Origin: Saccharum officinarum
Lineage: Eukaryota > Streptophyta > Magnoliopsida > Poales > Poaceae
Length of the DNA: 64,000 nucleotides
Direction: 5' to 3'
Assembly (NCBI GenBank): GCA_020631735.1
Contig: CM036160.1
Location: forward strand, 4,076,407-4,140,406
Within the stretch, counting starts at the first letter, position 1. Each line of letters begins with the position of its first letter. Below are positions 43,910 through 55,489 of the stretch, one piece after another. The notes beneath the pieces are model-generated. The model saw only the letters and a list, made by a program, of their open reading frames with translations, had not been told where the DNA came from and ran no database searches. The position numbers and the translations under genes are program-made.

Positions 43910-44543
43910 GTACCAGCACATGATCTATGTCCTGCTGCTTGTTAGCCTTTGTCCAGAAGTGCTTAGTTTGATTTTTCTATGCAAAGTTGATTTACGGCAA
44001 TCGTATCGTTATTCAGTGTGGGTATATTTTGGTTTGAAAATGGTATATGTGCTCTAGAACACTGATTTTATAAAATTGTATTCTAGAACACTGATTTTAT
44101 AAAATTGTATTCTCCCCCATGTCATGTAAAATTGTGATAAACCTACAGTCATTTTTTCTTTTATGGCTGCTGTTGGAATTGGAATTGGCTAGATATGCAG
44201 TAGGAATTTCTTCATCTGTTATACCTGGTATGGACATATGATGGGATCTGGATTATGTATCTTAATTTGGGTTGGGCGAGGAAGGTGAAAGGGACAAAAA
44301 AGGCCATTACCTAGTACTCTGTATCATCAAGCTTTCTACACTCCAGTTATCAACCTCACTCATGCCTTACCCTGTGGATTCATTAGATGTGATGTGTCAC
44401 ATTGTCACTTAACAACGTAGAATTATGGATGATCATTTATCCCAACAAATAAATGTGTTCTTTTTCTGTAATTTTGAGTCAATGAGGGGAGGTTGATTTC
44501 TCATCCTGCTGATATTTATTTTGAAATCTATGTATTTCTGCAG

Positions 44544-44569
44544 TGTTACGAGTGGCCACCACAGAGTGA
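44544..44569 (+). pseudogene. F-box pseudogene C, exon 2
   Basis: After the acceptor TATTTCTGCAG (44533-44543), the exon reads VLRVATTE and TGA (44567-44569), joining in phase with the donor at 43909. The intron is 634 bp, against 16.9 kb in gene A. It defines the ancestral gene structure. Confidence 0.65.
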
Positions 44570-46317
44570 AGAGTCAATGAGGCGAGGGACAGAGTGAAGG
44601 CGCTTCAACTGCTTGACAGACCTAAGGTGCTGATCAGTCTTGGCGAAGGAAAATTTGATTGGTAGTAGCAATGGAAGTGGCAAATAGTGTTACCTTTATA
44701 GGGGGACATGTCATTTGGGTTCAGCTTGTGCCTGAGGCCTTGTCTACAGGCAAACTACAGACAGTAATACTGAAATAGTTACCAAAAAAATAGCAGTACT
44801 GATGTAATCAGGAATAGTGGTACATATCAGCTGTCGTCTTATTTTCGGTTCATGAGAGACCGCATACCAAACTCTGTTTCAGTTTAAAGCATCCAGAACA
44901 GAGAAGTATTCTGCCACCGGTGAACCTACCCTATTTTCTCTTTCTGATGCTGCTGAATTCATGTGTTGCTAAGTGCTCTAATGCTTTGCCAATATGGAAT
45001 TGAGTAAGATCTCTATGTGAACAAGTTCAGCTCAATTTACATGGTGGTAAAAAGTTTTAACTGGGAGCCTGTTGCATGTAAGCTGTGAAGTTGCCACATA
45101 ATACTGAGCACTAAGCTTGTTGCTTGCATGCATTTCATTTCAATAATTTTGTCGAATTTTGTTTTCTTTTTTTGGTCTCTATTTTTGGTTTGGTTTTTTC
45201 ACAGGACGGTTATCACTTGGCCACTCACCAGAATTTTATCTACCACGGGTACTTGTTTTACTGCTATTCAGGAAAACATATGGAAACTGATATGGTCAGG
45301 AGTAGCAATGCATACTGCATGCATGTCAAACTTTGTTTCAGTTTAAAGGATTAAGTGCTCTATCACTGGTCAACCTACCCCTGCTTTCTCTTTTTTGACG
45401 CTGCAGAATTCATATGTGCAAATAAGTGCTCTAGTGCTTTGCCGATATGGAATTGAGTAAAATGTCTATGTGAGCAAGCTCAGCTCAGTTTACTGGGTGG
45501 TAAAAGTATTTTGACCAGGAGCCTGTGAAGTCGCCACATAAAGCTGGGCACTGAGGATGTTGCTTGCATGCATTTCATTTCTGTCAGTTACGTGGAGTTT
45601 TGTTTTCTCGTTGATTTGGTTCTTGCACAGGATGATAGCAATGTTTATTTGCTGACGTAGAGGTATGAACTAGTAATTTATTTGTTATACTTCCAGAACA
45701 TTTGTGTTTGACTGAAGTCATATGTTTGACTGAAGAGTGAAGATGATCTGTTCATCAGTTGGTTGGGCGAAATCAGCTGAGTGCCATTTTTTCTGAACAT
45801 CCAGTGGCCAGCTTGAATTCAGCGGCAAAGTAAGCATGGTACGTTGAAAGAATTGGCCACGCCACAAGCAATACACTGGGTGCTGCTAGTGAAGCAAGGC
45901 GAGAAAGATTGTCATAAAGTCGCGGTATTCCTAAGAACTTGGGTCATGAAGTTGTCCATTTAAACTTTTTTCTGCACTTCTACAGGGTTTTCAAATTTCA
46001 ATGTATTGTTTTTGCCTGGTTGCAAGATAGGTTTCACATCCAGAATAATGTGTATTCTGTCAACTACTAATGAAGATAGGTTTAAACTACTAACAATGTA
46101 TTTTGCAAAGTAAGCAAAGCACCTTGAAGGAATTAAATGACCCTGCCACAGCCGATACACTGGTTGATGAAATTAGTGAAACATGCACGGTGAGAAAGAT
46201 CATGACGAGACGCATGAGTTTCTGAGTTTGTCTAAACAACCACCCGTGACATTTAATGTTTCTAGTGTTATCACTGTAAATATGTAATGCTTTTGCTTCA
46301 TTTTGGGTTTCTATATA
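44570..46317 (+). other. 3' flank of F-box C with an internal duplication
   Basis: The segment 44878-45145 is repeated at 45337-45590: shared 'agtttaaagga/catccagaac', 'gctgaattcat', 'aagtgctctaatgctttgcc.atatggaattgagtaa', 'tgttgcttgcatgcatttcattt'. Gene A has one copy. The rest resembles the 3' flank of gene A and holds no ORF with a known domain. Confidence 0.65.
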
Positions 46318-47286
46318 GAAAAAAGTCCACATTACCTCCTCAACTTTCGCGAAAGTCCGCTTGTCCTCCCTGAACTCCAAAACCGGGCAAAATACCTCCC
46401 TCAACTTTTAAAACTGTTCATCTTACCTCCTGACCCTGTTATAAGCGGTTTTGAAGGCGATTTTTGTCTTTTTTTTATTTATTTATTTTAGCTGAATCTT
46501 TGAAAAATCATAGTAAATCACAGAAAAATCATAAAATAAAAAACCAATTTTGTTGGACTCCGCATAAGTAGATCTACACAGTGAATATATAATATGGTAT
46601 GTTTTAGTACAAAGTTTTTGCTATAGCTTTAGATCTATGTTTTTCTGTAATTAAATGGAATAATTCATGACTGCAGTTTCTATGGTCCAATTGTGGTGAA
46701 ATTTTTATGGTGGGCTAATTATTATATGCTTAAACTGTAGTAAAAATTTCATACTCATTAGATCATGTATAACATAGTTATAGATTTTATTTTGGTTTAT
46801 GCTTGTTAAATATAAATAAATCTATAACTAAGTTGTACATGATCCAATGAGTATGAACTTTTTACTACAGCTCAATCATACAATAGTTAGCCCATCATAA
46901 AAATTTCATCACAATTGGACCATAGAAACTGCAACTATAAATTATTCCAATTAATTACAGAAAAACATAAATCTAAAGTCACAACAAAAACTATATACTA
47001 AAACACACCATATTATATGTTCACTTTGTAGATCTACTCATGTGGAGTCCAACAAAATTGGATTTTCTATTTTATGATTTTTCTGTGATTTATTATGATT
47101 TTTTAAAGATTCAGCCGAAATAAATAAATAAAAAAAGATAAAACTGCCTTCAAAACCGCTTATAGCAGGGCCAGAGAGGTAAGATGAATGGTTTAAAAAG
47201 TTGAGGGAGGTATTTTATCCGATTTTGGAGTTCAGAGAGGAAAAACGCATTTTCGCGAAAGTTGAGGAGGTAAGGTAGACTTTTTC
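46318..47286. mobile_element. Long fold-back element, 969 bp
   Basis: Nearly the whole element is an inverted repeat. The left arm starts GAAAAAAGTCCACATTACCT, the right arm ends as its reverse complement (AGGTAAGGTAGACTTTTTC), and the arms meet near 46795. Shared paired words include 'cctcaactttcgcgaaa', 'aaaaccgcttata', 'gtagatctac' and 'cataaaaatttcatcacaattgg'. No transposase. Long terminal arms suggest a Mutator-like (MULE) MITE, but I cannot identify a 9-bp target duplication. A transcript would make a long hairpin RNA. Confidence 0.8.
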
Positions 47287-47600
47287 GTGTTCACCCAATC
47301 GGATGACGAGAAGCAGAGGAGGTACGTACAGTGGCCAGCCGAGGGAGCAAGCTAGGCCAATCTCAGTTCGGATATGGGCCTAGGCCTACAACGCCAGCCA
47401 TCAGAGAGAGCCCATACACATTCGGATGTGGGGCCCACCTGGAAGAGTCCAGGTCCAACGCTCTTCCTCACCTCTGTTCCTCACTCAGGCAGTGTTTAGT
47501 TCCCTTCAAATTTCAAAAAAAAAAATGGAACTTGGCTAGTTTTTTGAAGAATGAACCTAAACAGGCATGCTGTAATTTTTTTTGCGTTTTAGGTGACAGA
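47287..47600. other. Intergenic DNA with a MITE-like fragment
   Basis: Contains 'ggcagtgtttagttccc' (47489-47505), similar to the end of some grass Harbinger or hAT MITEs, without a partner end. Nothing else is supported. Confidence 0.3.
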
Positions 47601-47642
47601 AGGCCCAACGAGCTTTGGGGGCCGTGATTACCCCTGTCTGCA

Positions 47643-48410
47643 TTGCAACCAGCCTGCCCCTGCTTATCCTTTCGGCCACCCACCCCGCCAAACCCTAGCT
47701 CTCATTCTCTCCCCCACCGCCACTCTCGCTCTTCCTCGCCGCCGCTCTCGACCCCTCCGGTCAAATCTAGGCCCTCCTCCGCAACATCCAGCTCCTCCTC
47801 TTCCAGATCCATCACATCCACAGCTAGATCGACCTCGTTCTCCACCTCGTCAGCGATGGACGGGTACGAAGACAATGGGAACAACGCCGGCGGCTATGGC
47901 AACGACAGTGGCTTAGGCGCCGACAACGTCTTCGGGGCTGGGTTCCCGACCAGGGACTTCCTATCCCAGCCGCCAGCCCTTTCCCTAGATGGCGGCTACA
48001 ACACCTACACCGCCGGAGCCTACGGCATGCTGGGCTCGAGCAGCCAAAACCCAAGTATGCTAGATATTGGCGGCCTCGACCTCAACTCCGACGGTGAAGG
48101 GTGGTCCGGCATGCAAGGCTACCAAGATCTCCTTCGAACCGGCAGAGTCCAGGGCAGCCACGGCCCGCCTCCCGTTCACGTACCTCCCTGCAGTAGGAAC
48201 CGGACCCTTGGCTTGCGCAGCGCTCGCAACGGTCGAGGAGGCGGCGGATCTGCGTCTATGGGTGGCGGCAGGTCTCCGTTCGTGGGAGGCGGCTTTGTCC
48301 CTATAATGCCCCGGGAGCGTGCAGCTCGATCGGGCACAACCGGCCGAGCCAGGCGTCGCGGTGATCGTCGTCGTGCTCTACAGAGAAATGACATAGGTCA
48401 TGGATGGTGA
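47643..48410 (+). pseudogene. Unassigned gene fragment, Ser/Gly-rich protein
   Basis: An open frame of 255 codons. The natural start may be the ATG at codon 72 (47856), where low-complexity leader gives way to MDGYEDNGNNAGGYG ... FPTRDFLSQPP ... GYQDLLRTG, followed by Gly/Arg-rich sequence. The style (MDGY start, short motifs, GRGG) recalls the N-terminal leader of Myb-like proteins of PIF/Harbinger elements, but no Myb helix follows before the frame ends, so it would be truncated. I do not recognise it with confidence. It could be a captured fragment or a short host gene. Confidence 0.35.
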
Positions 48411-48990
48411 TGGCTCAATGGTTCACCTAGCCTATAGCGGGTTGGTAGCAGATTGGCGTTGAGGTAGCGAATTACAGATAGCGGGCGATATTGCGGACGA
48501 TAAGTTCCAATAGCGGCACCCGATAGTCCCATATAATTTTAAGTACATATATCATGAATAATGAGTGTAAATAATTTTAAGTGCATATATCATGAATAAT
48601 TTTAAGTTCCATAGCCAATGCGTGAATATTTGAATTTGGGGTGTGAGTCATAGTGGACTGGACTAATTAGGGATATTTGCTTCCATGCTATTGTGACCTG
48701 TAAAGCGCAATTGCGGCCACAATATCGGCCCACTATTCAGAGCGCTACCTCATAGCGGTAGCGGCAATGGACCGATACCGCTATTTGTGGGTGCAATTGC
48801 AGCCGCTACCACCGCTATTTATTAGCTTGGTCTGGATGCATGGGTCAAGGACTGTAAGACAACTAGCCAACAGGTAGTAAGTGTAAACAAAGAAAGAGAA
48901 AGTTGAATCGGAATAATCAGGTAAAGCCGAAACCAGCCCAAAAGGTCATACATGTGAATAGACTATTGACTATATCAATTTAGTTATTTA
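48411..48990. repeat. TAGCGG-rich intergenic DNA
   Basis: Words such as 'ctatagcgggtt', 'gatagcgggcgat', 'tagcggtagcgg' and 'taccgctattt' are clustered at 48435-48510 and 48715-48825, similar in kind to 1-120 and 1370-1470. An 'ataattttaagtrcatatatcatgaataa' unit is repeated at 48533 and 48566. Probably a decayed DNA transposon. Confidence 0.4.
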
Positions 48991-49148
48991 GTTATTCTTG
49001 ACCCGAGTTATTCTTAAAATCCCTTGCTCTCCTTGGAATTTTCATGAGAAGCATAGAGTACACAGTTTCAGCAACATTAAAACTTACAGTGTGCTTTCTT
49101 ACCCATCGAGCAGTGTTGTCTTCCTGAGGAGCGAGAGTGATCTCCCAA

Positions 49149-50529
49149 ATGGAAAGTTTCCTTTCTGTAGTTCTGGGTGAGCTTTTGACTCGATCCATAA
49201 ATTTCATCCTCGAAAAGTGCTCGAAGCCGGCTGCTCTGGCTGTGGAGGAAAGCCTACAAAGGGCTCTTCTTCAGGCACAGGTCATCATCGGGGAGGCCAC
49301 GGGATGCCACATCATAAACCAAGCCATGATCTAGCAGCTGGGCATGCTGAGGGACGCCACGTACTGAGGCTATTACGCATTTGACGTGTTCAGGTACCAG
49401 CCCAACTACGGAGAGGACATAAATGATCCAGCTGTTAGGTGCTTTATGTCCCTATCCAAGGTACCCTCTGCAAAGCATCCTTATTTCTTCAGTCAAACTG
49501 CACAGTTTCGGGAACAGCTACAAGAGGCACTAGACAGATTGAGCTCCATGATTGTTGATCTGAATGAGTTGGTCATGTTCTTGGCGAGCTACCCTCGTCT
49601 GTGTCGCCAACCTTACAACATGCATATCCTACTGGGTAACTGCATGTTTTGTCGCCAGGTGGAAGCAGAACTTGTCATTAAATTCCTGTTGCACACACAC
49701 CCTCATTGTTCTCAAGAATTGGAGGTCCTGCCAATTGTCGGTCCACCCAGAGTCGGCAACAGTACCCTAGTCGCTCATGTTTGCAAGGATGAAAGAGTCC
49801 AAGGTTATTTCTCAGAAATCTTGTGGCTGAATGACCTTGATTTTACAGATGACAAGCTAGCTCTCAGACAAGGATATGCGATGAAACATCAAAATCAAGT
49901 GTCAAACTCGAACAATGGCAAGAGATTGCTAGTTGTTATAGAATTATCTGGAGATCTCTATGAAGATGATTGGAATAGGTTCTATCTTGCTTCCAAACGG
50001 AGCTTTTGTAGAGGGAGTAAAATCATAGTCACTAGCAGTTCAGACAGAGTTGTAAAATTTGGAACAGCACAGGCTCTAACTCTGATGCATCTATCTCATG
50101 AAGCATACTGGTATTTCTTCAAGACACTTGCATTTGGAAGCATGGATCCTGAGACACACCCAAGACTTGCACAACTGTCCATGGAGATAGCCAGAACGCA
50201 GAAATGTTCGATCATTGGCGCATGCATCACCTCTTATTGGTTGAGGAACAATTTTGACATCCACTTTTGGTGCAAGGTTCTGAGCTTCTGGAGACGGTTC
50301 ATCCAGAAGTATGTCTCCAAATTCGGCAAGCATCCATTTGATCTTTTGAGTCAAAACAGACCAGTACAGGGTAGACGAATGGCTACACCTTCTGAATATT
50401 TCATGATTTGTCGTCGGTGTCATTGCTATTCACAAGAGGAGGTTCCCAAGATAAGATCCGAAGATGTAGTATATGGAAGCGTGAAGGCTTATAGAAAATA
50501 TTAGGTCCCGACATGGAAATCTGAGATAC
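49149..50529 (+). pseudogene. NB-ARC disease-resistance-like pseudogene
   Basis: A relic of a grass nucleotide-binding immune receptor. One frame runs from ATG 49149 (MESFLSVVLGELLTRSINFILEKCSK, the N-terminus of a known grass family) to 50529, with stops at TAG 49332-49334, TGA 49365-49367 and TAG 50502-50504. The P-loop reads VGPPRVGNSTLVAHVC: the nucleotide-binding Lys of GKST is Asn. Kinase-2-like LLVVIELSGDLYEDDW and the RNBS-B-like GSKIIVTSSSD follow. No LRRs are seen. After the last stop the frame still reads family-like residues until a retrotransposon starts at 50530, so the gene was cut there. Any remaining 3' part would lie beyond the window. Confidence 0.85.
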
Positions 50530-53500
50530 TGTAACACTTCTGGTGTTACGAGCCTGCTTAGCACCCCGATTAGGATCAAAAAGAATTAGTAAACAAATAA
50601 TGGCGGTTAATTGTTTACTTGGAAACATGTTCATGCGACCTTAATTAGTAAAATAAAACAATAGGTTGCTTGGATTGAAAAACAATCTGTATAACAAAAA
50701 TAAATCATAACTTGAGCCTTGCGCTTAAGTAAAGTTTATGCGCGAGTTGTGTAGATGGGAGTGCAACTTTCTTGTTGGGAAATAAATATCGTCTTTTAGT
50801 GTTTTGCAAGCTCGGTAATCGAATTCGAAATCTAACCCCACCTAATTCGGGATCTCGTTCGGGGCGAGCAGAGAGGATGACAAGGTTAATTTGACAGCTA
50901 AATTCTATCAAAATTTCCTAAGCGCTAACAATATGTTTTCGAGTAGTTGGTTGCTCCTCACCGTGCTCTTGAGCTGTGTGTAGGTCGTGGTGGTGTTGAA
51001 GATCGACTTGCTCTCGCATAATTGCTCTAACTTCGCTTGAGCACGCTGTGGGCTGAGTGTTGCATTCTTTCGCGTGAACTGGAACTCTAGTGACGAACCC
51101 ATCTCGGCATGACTTTACCATCCTCTCTAGCTATCCTTTGGTCTGTGTGTGCTCTTCTTGATAACTGGTAGGTTGGTTCTTGGGACAGGCGAGTTGGTAT
51201 GGCCTCAATCGAGTCGGTGTGATTTTGGTGTGCGCTTTAATATTCGTGCGCGTCAACGCTCGTTGCGTTTGGCCGGTGTCCGTAGTTATTGTGCGTGCGC
51301 ACCACGCCGCAGTGTCGTGCTGTCTCTGCCGCCTGTCTGCCCTGCCTCTCTTTCACCCGCTAGCCGACGCCCTGTGTGTGCCTGGGAGCCCGACGGTTGA
51401 CTTGGCCACAGGACCGAAGTGATGCTCCCCTGCATCGTTTGTCCCGTTGGCCGGCATGGCGGGACCGCCCGAGCGTGGCCACACTTTTCTTAATCACGTC
51501 TCGTGGTACCTCCTCTGCTCCGCTGCCATCGGCCGCGTTCTGTCTGGGCGAGCCGTCCTTTTCCCGTGCCCCGTGACCCACTCCCTCCAGGACGCACCGC
51601 ACCGAGGTTCTCGCGCCTTTATCGCTGCCTCGGCCGGGGTTGGCCGAGCCGCGGGGAGGAGCCGCCCGCCTGCCCTTACCACCAGCTGGAGCCTCGCCAT
51701 TTCCTTGTTTGCGCGCGGTTCATAGCACGCCAACCGGATTAGGTGCTCCAGCAGCGTGATAGGGCAGCCAGCTAGCTTTCGACCCCCGCCCGGGCGCTGG
51801 CATGCGTCTCCGGCCAGCAATTTTGTTTTGGCGTGTTGCTCACCGCAGGCCTCGAGCGCCGCCGCGGTCTGTGGGTTGGGGGTAAGGCCGGTGGGATTGC
51901 CGCGGTTCGATTGCTCGTACCTATGAACTCTCCTTGACTCCCTCTAACTGGTGTTTCCCTTTCTTCGGCCAGTGCACTCGTCGGGGGTGGGCTGACGCGT
52001 CGGTGTCAGCCGAGGAGCGCCGCCGCACCGCCCCCTCGCACGTGGTCGGGTCACCTCGGTCTCCCTCTGCCCCAACCGTTACCACAGCGCGCACCTCGGT
52101 AAGTCCCTCATGCTTCCCCGCCAGCCCTACCGTCTCGGGGTTGCGCTGGATCACCGGAACGGCCGCGCCATCTCCGCTGGCCGCCGCCCAACAACTGTAG
52201 TGAATCCTAGGGTGCCTCCCCGTGCTCCTCTACGTCCTATCGGCGGCGGATGGAGCGTAGTAGGTGGTCGGCTCGGTTGCTGGGCCAGCGCGGGTCCCTA
52301 GTGACCGGCGTAGCAGCCGTGTGCCGTCGGAGCGCCGCGCCATCGCGCGCCCTTGCCCAGGGATCTCCTCGTTGTAAAGACGGGTTAGTCCGAGGGCCTT
52401 GGTGCAAAACGTCTGTCTGTAGGAATAGTGGTTGGTGCGGTTTTGCTTTTTCGTCGAAGAGTAGGGTCTCGGGTGTAAGTTTCCATCGCGCGGGCCGTTC
52501 TCGCGATCGGGCCGGTTGCTGGGCCGTTAGTGCTGAGCGCGCCTGCGCTCCAGCGTGGGCTGCAGTGGGCCGCTGGGCCGTTTGGTGCCAGTTGGCCGTT
52601 TCCGTTTCTAAAGCCTTTTCCGATTTAGTCTTTAAACGTAAACTTGTGAAATTAATATACCCTGTTGTAGGTGTCCAAAAATGGTGAAACCAATTTGGTT
52701 AGATTCATAAAATCATGATCTATCTAAAGGTGTAATGAGTTCATGTAGGGTTATAATATTTTAGGCGGACTCTATTTAGTTCGAGACATTTAATATTATC
52801 AAACATGAACTTATAGAAATTTTGAGGAACAATCAGTGATAGTATTAATTCTAGAAATTTTATAGTAAGCTAACCATATTATTGGGTGTTCACTGTAAAT
52901 TTTGTAGCTCCAGAATGATTAGGTGGCTAAGAATCGCTAATGAGCCCTAGGCTAATATAGATTAAACCGATAAAGATAAGTAAAGTGAAACCTTGGGTTT
53001 GTATAGCAAAAATACCCTTGGAAAATGGCGCGTTACTTGGTAACATAGACACGTGGCCTAGAGCGTTAGTCGATGAGCTAGTTCATTAGCCCGAGAGGCG
53101 TACTCGTAACTTAAGTATTTCAGTCACCGTTGATTACTCACGTTTCCGTTGCATCACATTGCATATCATATAGGGACGACAGTGGATCGTGGAGTCGACT
53201 GGAGTAGCAGAAAGGTGGTGTCTTGATGATCGTGTCACCATGGTGGAATGCTAACTTGGTTATTTTACCCAGGCAAGCCCCGGTGCATAACCTCTATTAT
53301 TCTGCACTTTATTTTATGCTTGTGCATTAAGTTTCAAGGAGTTGAATGAAACCCACTTGCATATATATATGTCCTGATCCCATGAGTCTTACTAGTATGA
53401 TAGGGACGTGTAGCATGCTATGCTATAGGATTCCGGTAGAAGCCGAGTGATTGTCTGTCACTCGCGAGAGATAGGAATTATAATATGGTTACTATTATCA

Positions 53501-54752
53501 TGCCACTATCATATGGAATATAAAAGTACATGGATAATTGGAGACCGGGCGGAACGGATTGGATGGACTTGGACCTAGTTGGACAACAGAGCGGGGCTCT
53601 GGTTGCATTTGTTCCGCCTGTGTCAATTAAGGACCGTTCGTTGCATTGGACCCTGGTCAAGTCACAGATCTTCTTATCCCGAGCATATACTAGCGGATGG
53701 GGGCTAGGAAGACTTGTTACTCTCTTGTCATGGGCTCCGGCTCTTTCCAGACCGACTGATTGGAGACGGGGATAGGTGGAGGTCTTAGCACCGTATTGAG
53801 GCCGGGCCTCAAGTACGGGAGCTAGGAGTCCAAGTTTGGACGGGGACCTGGAAACCTGTGACAGGAGGGGAACGGGTTGGTCTTGCTTGTGCCTGGGGTA
53901 CAAGCGAGGCGTGTGTTTTTCGGGGTACCCAGCTGGGCACATTGATTCGCGAATCGCCGTTTCTGCGTGACGGTACGGCTTGACTACGCTCTGGCATCGT
54001 AGTAAGAACTGGCAGTTGAAAGATGAAGAAATGGTTCCTTTTGCTTAACCCTTGCTTGATTATAGTCTAGCTGCTTACATAGAAGGTTGGATAAGAAATG
54101 AAATACGGCTATTAAAAGTAAGAAATTAAGGACACACTCTTAGCGCTGCTTCTCGCAAATAAAAATCCACAAGCGAGAAAGCCTTGCATAATCCTTGGAG
54201 TCTTTTTACTTCCTCCTGGCGGGTAAGTCTTGCGGAGTACAATTGAGTACTCAGGGTTTGTTCTACCCTGTTGCAGGTGGCAGGTGCTGGTAAGCTGACA
54301 TTTGTGTGTGGAAATCACCTGGTGGGCTCAGCGAGGATTTCCTTTGCGATACGGAGTAGAGTTTATTTATGAAACTCTCACCAAAAGTTTTACAAGGGAA
54401 CATACTATTAACTTGTTATCAATTCTTGAATATAAACGTTCTTCATGTAAATGTTTAACTAGTCATTAAATGGTTTCATTTCTGCTGAACTCTGATAATG
54501 TTTTATATTCCATTGTTATAACTACATAATGAATTACTCTGATGTTGTACTAAAAGGGATATAAGAAATGGTAAGGATGTTGTAAGCTTTACTCTCTCAT
54601 TTGTGATCCTGATGTAAAAATGTGGATCTTCGAGTTCTCCCTTGCGGTGTGCTCGACGGAATCGCGTAGTTTAGTGTTCTCCCCAGGGTACTTAGTGTCT
54701 AATGGAAGACAAGTACCCTTGGGAGGGCATTAGATTATGCGGTTCTGCCACA
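50530..54752 (+). repeat. 5' LTR of the non-autonomous element
   Basis: 4223 bp, TGTAACACTTCTGGTGTTAC ... GGTTCTGCCACA. It contains a GC-rich zone (51150-52620) whose open frames on both strands are not genes. The host flank is GATAC (50525-50529); the partner flank is outside the window. Confidence 0.85.
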
Positions 54753-54754
54753 GG

Positions 54755-54766
54755 TGGTATCAGAGC
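54755..54766 (+). promoter_or_regulatory. Primer binding site, tRNA-iMet type
   Basis: TGGTATCAGAGC, two bases inside the LTR end: the exact plant initiator tRNA-Met primer word. Confidence 0.9.
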
Positions 54767-55489
54767 ATAAATGAGACAATAAAGCTTCGAAACCCTTTCT
54801 AAATTAAAATTTGGCAACCAACTCTTTTCAAAAAGTTAGGACGTTTGCGTGCAAAGTTATATAAGTAGCCCTATTACTATGGTTATGTATCCAGGATAGA
54901 TGGCACTCTGCTGACTCAGTTAGGCCTAATCAAGTTTTCTGCAGGTACCCTAACCCCGAGACTAGTTTGCTAGCATCGACTAGCTTCAGGGAGAGCACGA
55001 TGTGCCAAAAATTTTAGAACGGTTGCCCTATATATCGGTAACAGTGTGAGGACGGATAGGACGTGCATTCATGCATACGCTGTTGTGCACTAGTTGTTGA
55101 GGTCGATCAGCCTTTGTTCGTGTAGCCATGATGGCACTGTAGTCTCGTGCGTCGCGCACGCCTGTTGGTTCACGCATGTCTAGCCCATACATTGTCGTAC
55201 CCCTTCTGCGCTCTTGTTGAACCTCTGCCTTACAGTCGTACTACCCTTTATGACCTCGGTCACCGCTCGTCGCGTGCATGTAAAGATCTTGCTGTTCACT
55301 TTTGCTGGCCTCGTGCAAGGCTCGAGGGTGGACTGCGTTAGGACCACTGACCGCTCTGCCTTTATAAAGGGAGTCAAGCCCTGTCACTGGGTATCACCAT
55401 TCGGTGCATCCTAGCTCACTTAGCCCTTTTCCCTTGAGCAAGTTCTCCCTCAATCCTTCCTTGTAACCACCACTCACCACCCACCAAGG
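54767..55489 (+). promoter_or_regulatory. Internal leader with candidate TATA promoter
   Basis: Within the internal region, CCTTTATAAAGGG (55359-55371) sits 119 bp upstream of the ORF start at 55490, followed by a C/A-rich leader ending in CACCCACCAAGGATGGC, a good plant start context. This is the spacing of a stand-alone plant Pol II promoter. I infer that the ORF could be transcribed separately from the LTR transcript. The rest has no recognised content. Confidence 0.45.

Larger units (their letters stand above)
38310..44439. repeat. 6.13-kb duplication unit 2
   Basis: Second copy of 32057-38209, about 23 bp shorter overall. Examples of small losses in unit 2: 'gcggccggcaaag' to 'gcgggcaaag', 'atccgcctccgttaa' to 'atccgtccgttaa', 'caccaccctcgaag' to 'caccactcgaag'. 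Confidence 0.92.

Noticed and set aside
51149..52687. Several 80-145-codon frames in the long LTR
   Set aside because: They are repeated in the second LTR (58950-59645) with changes that do not respect codons.
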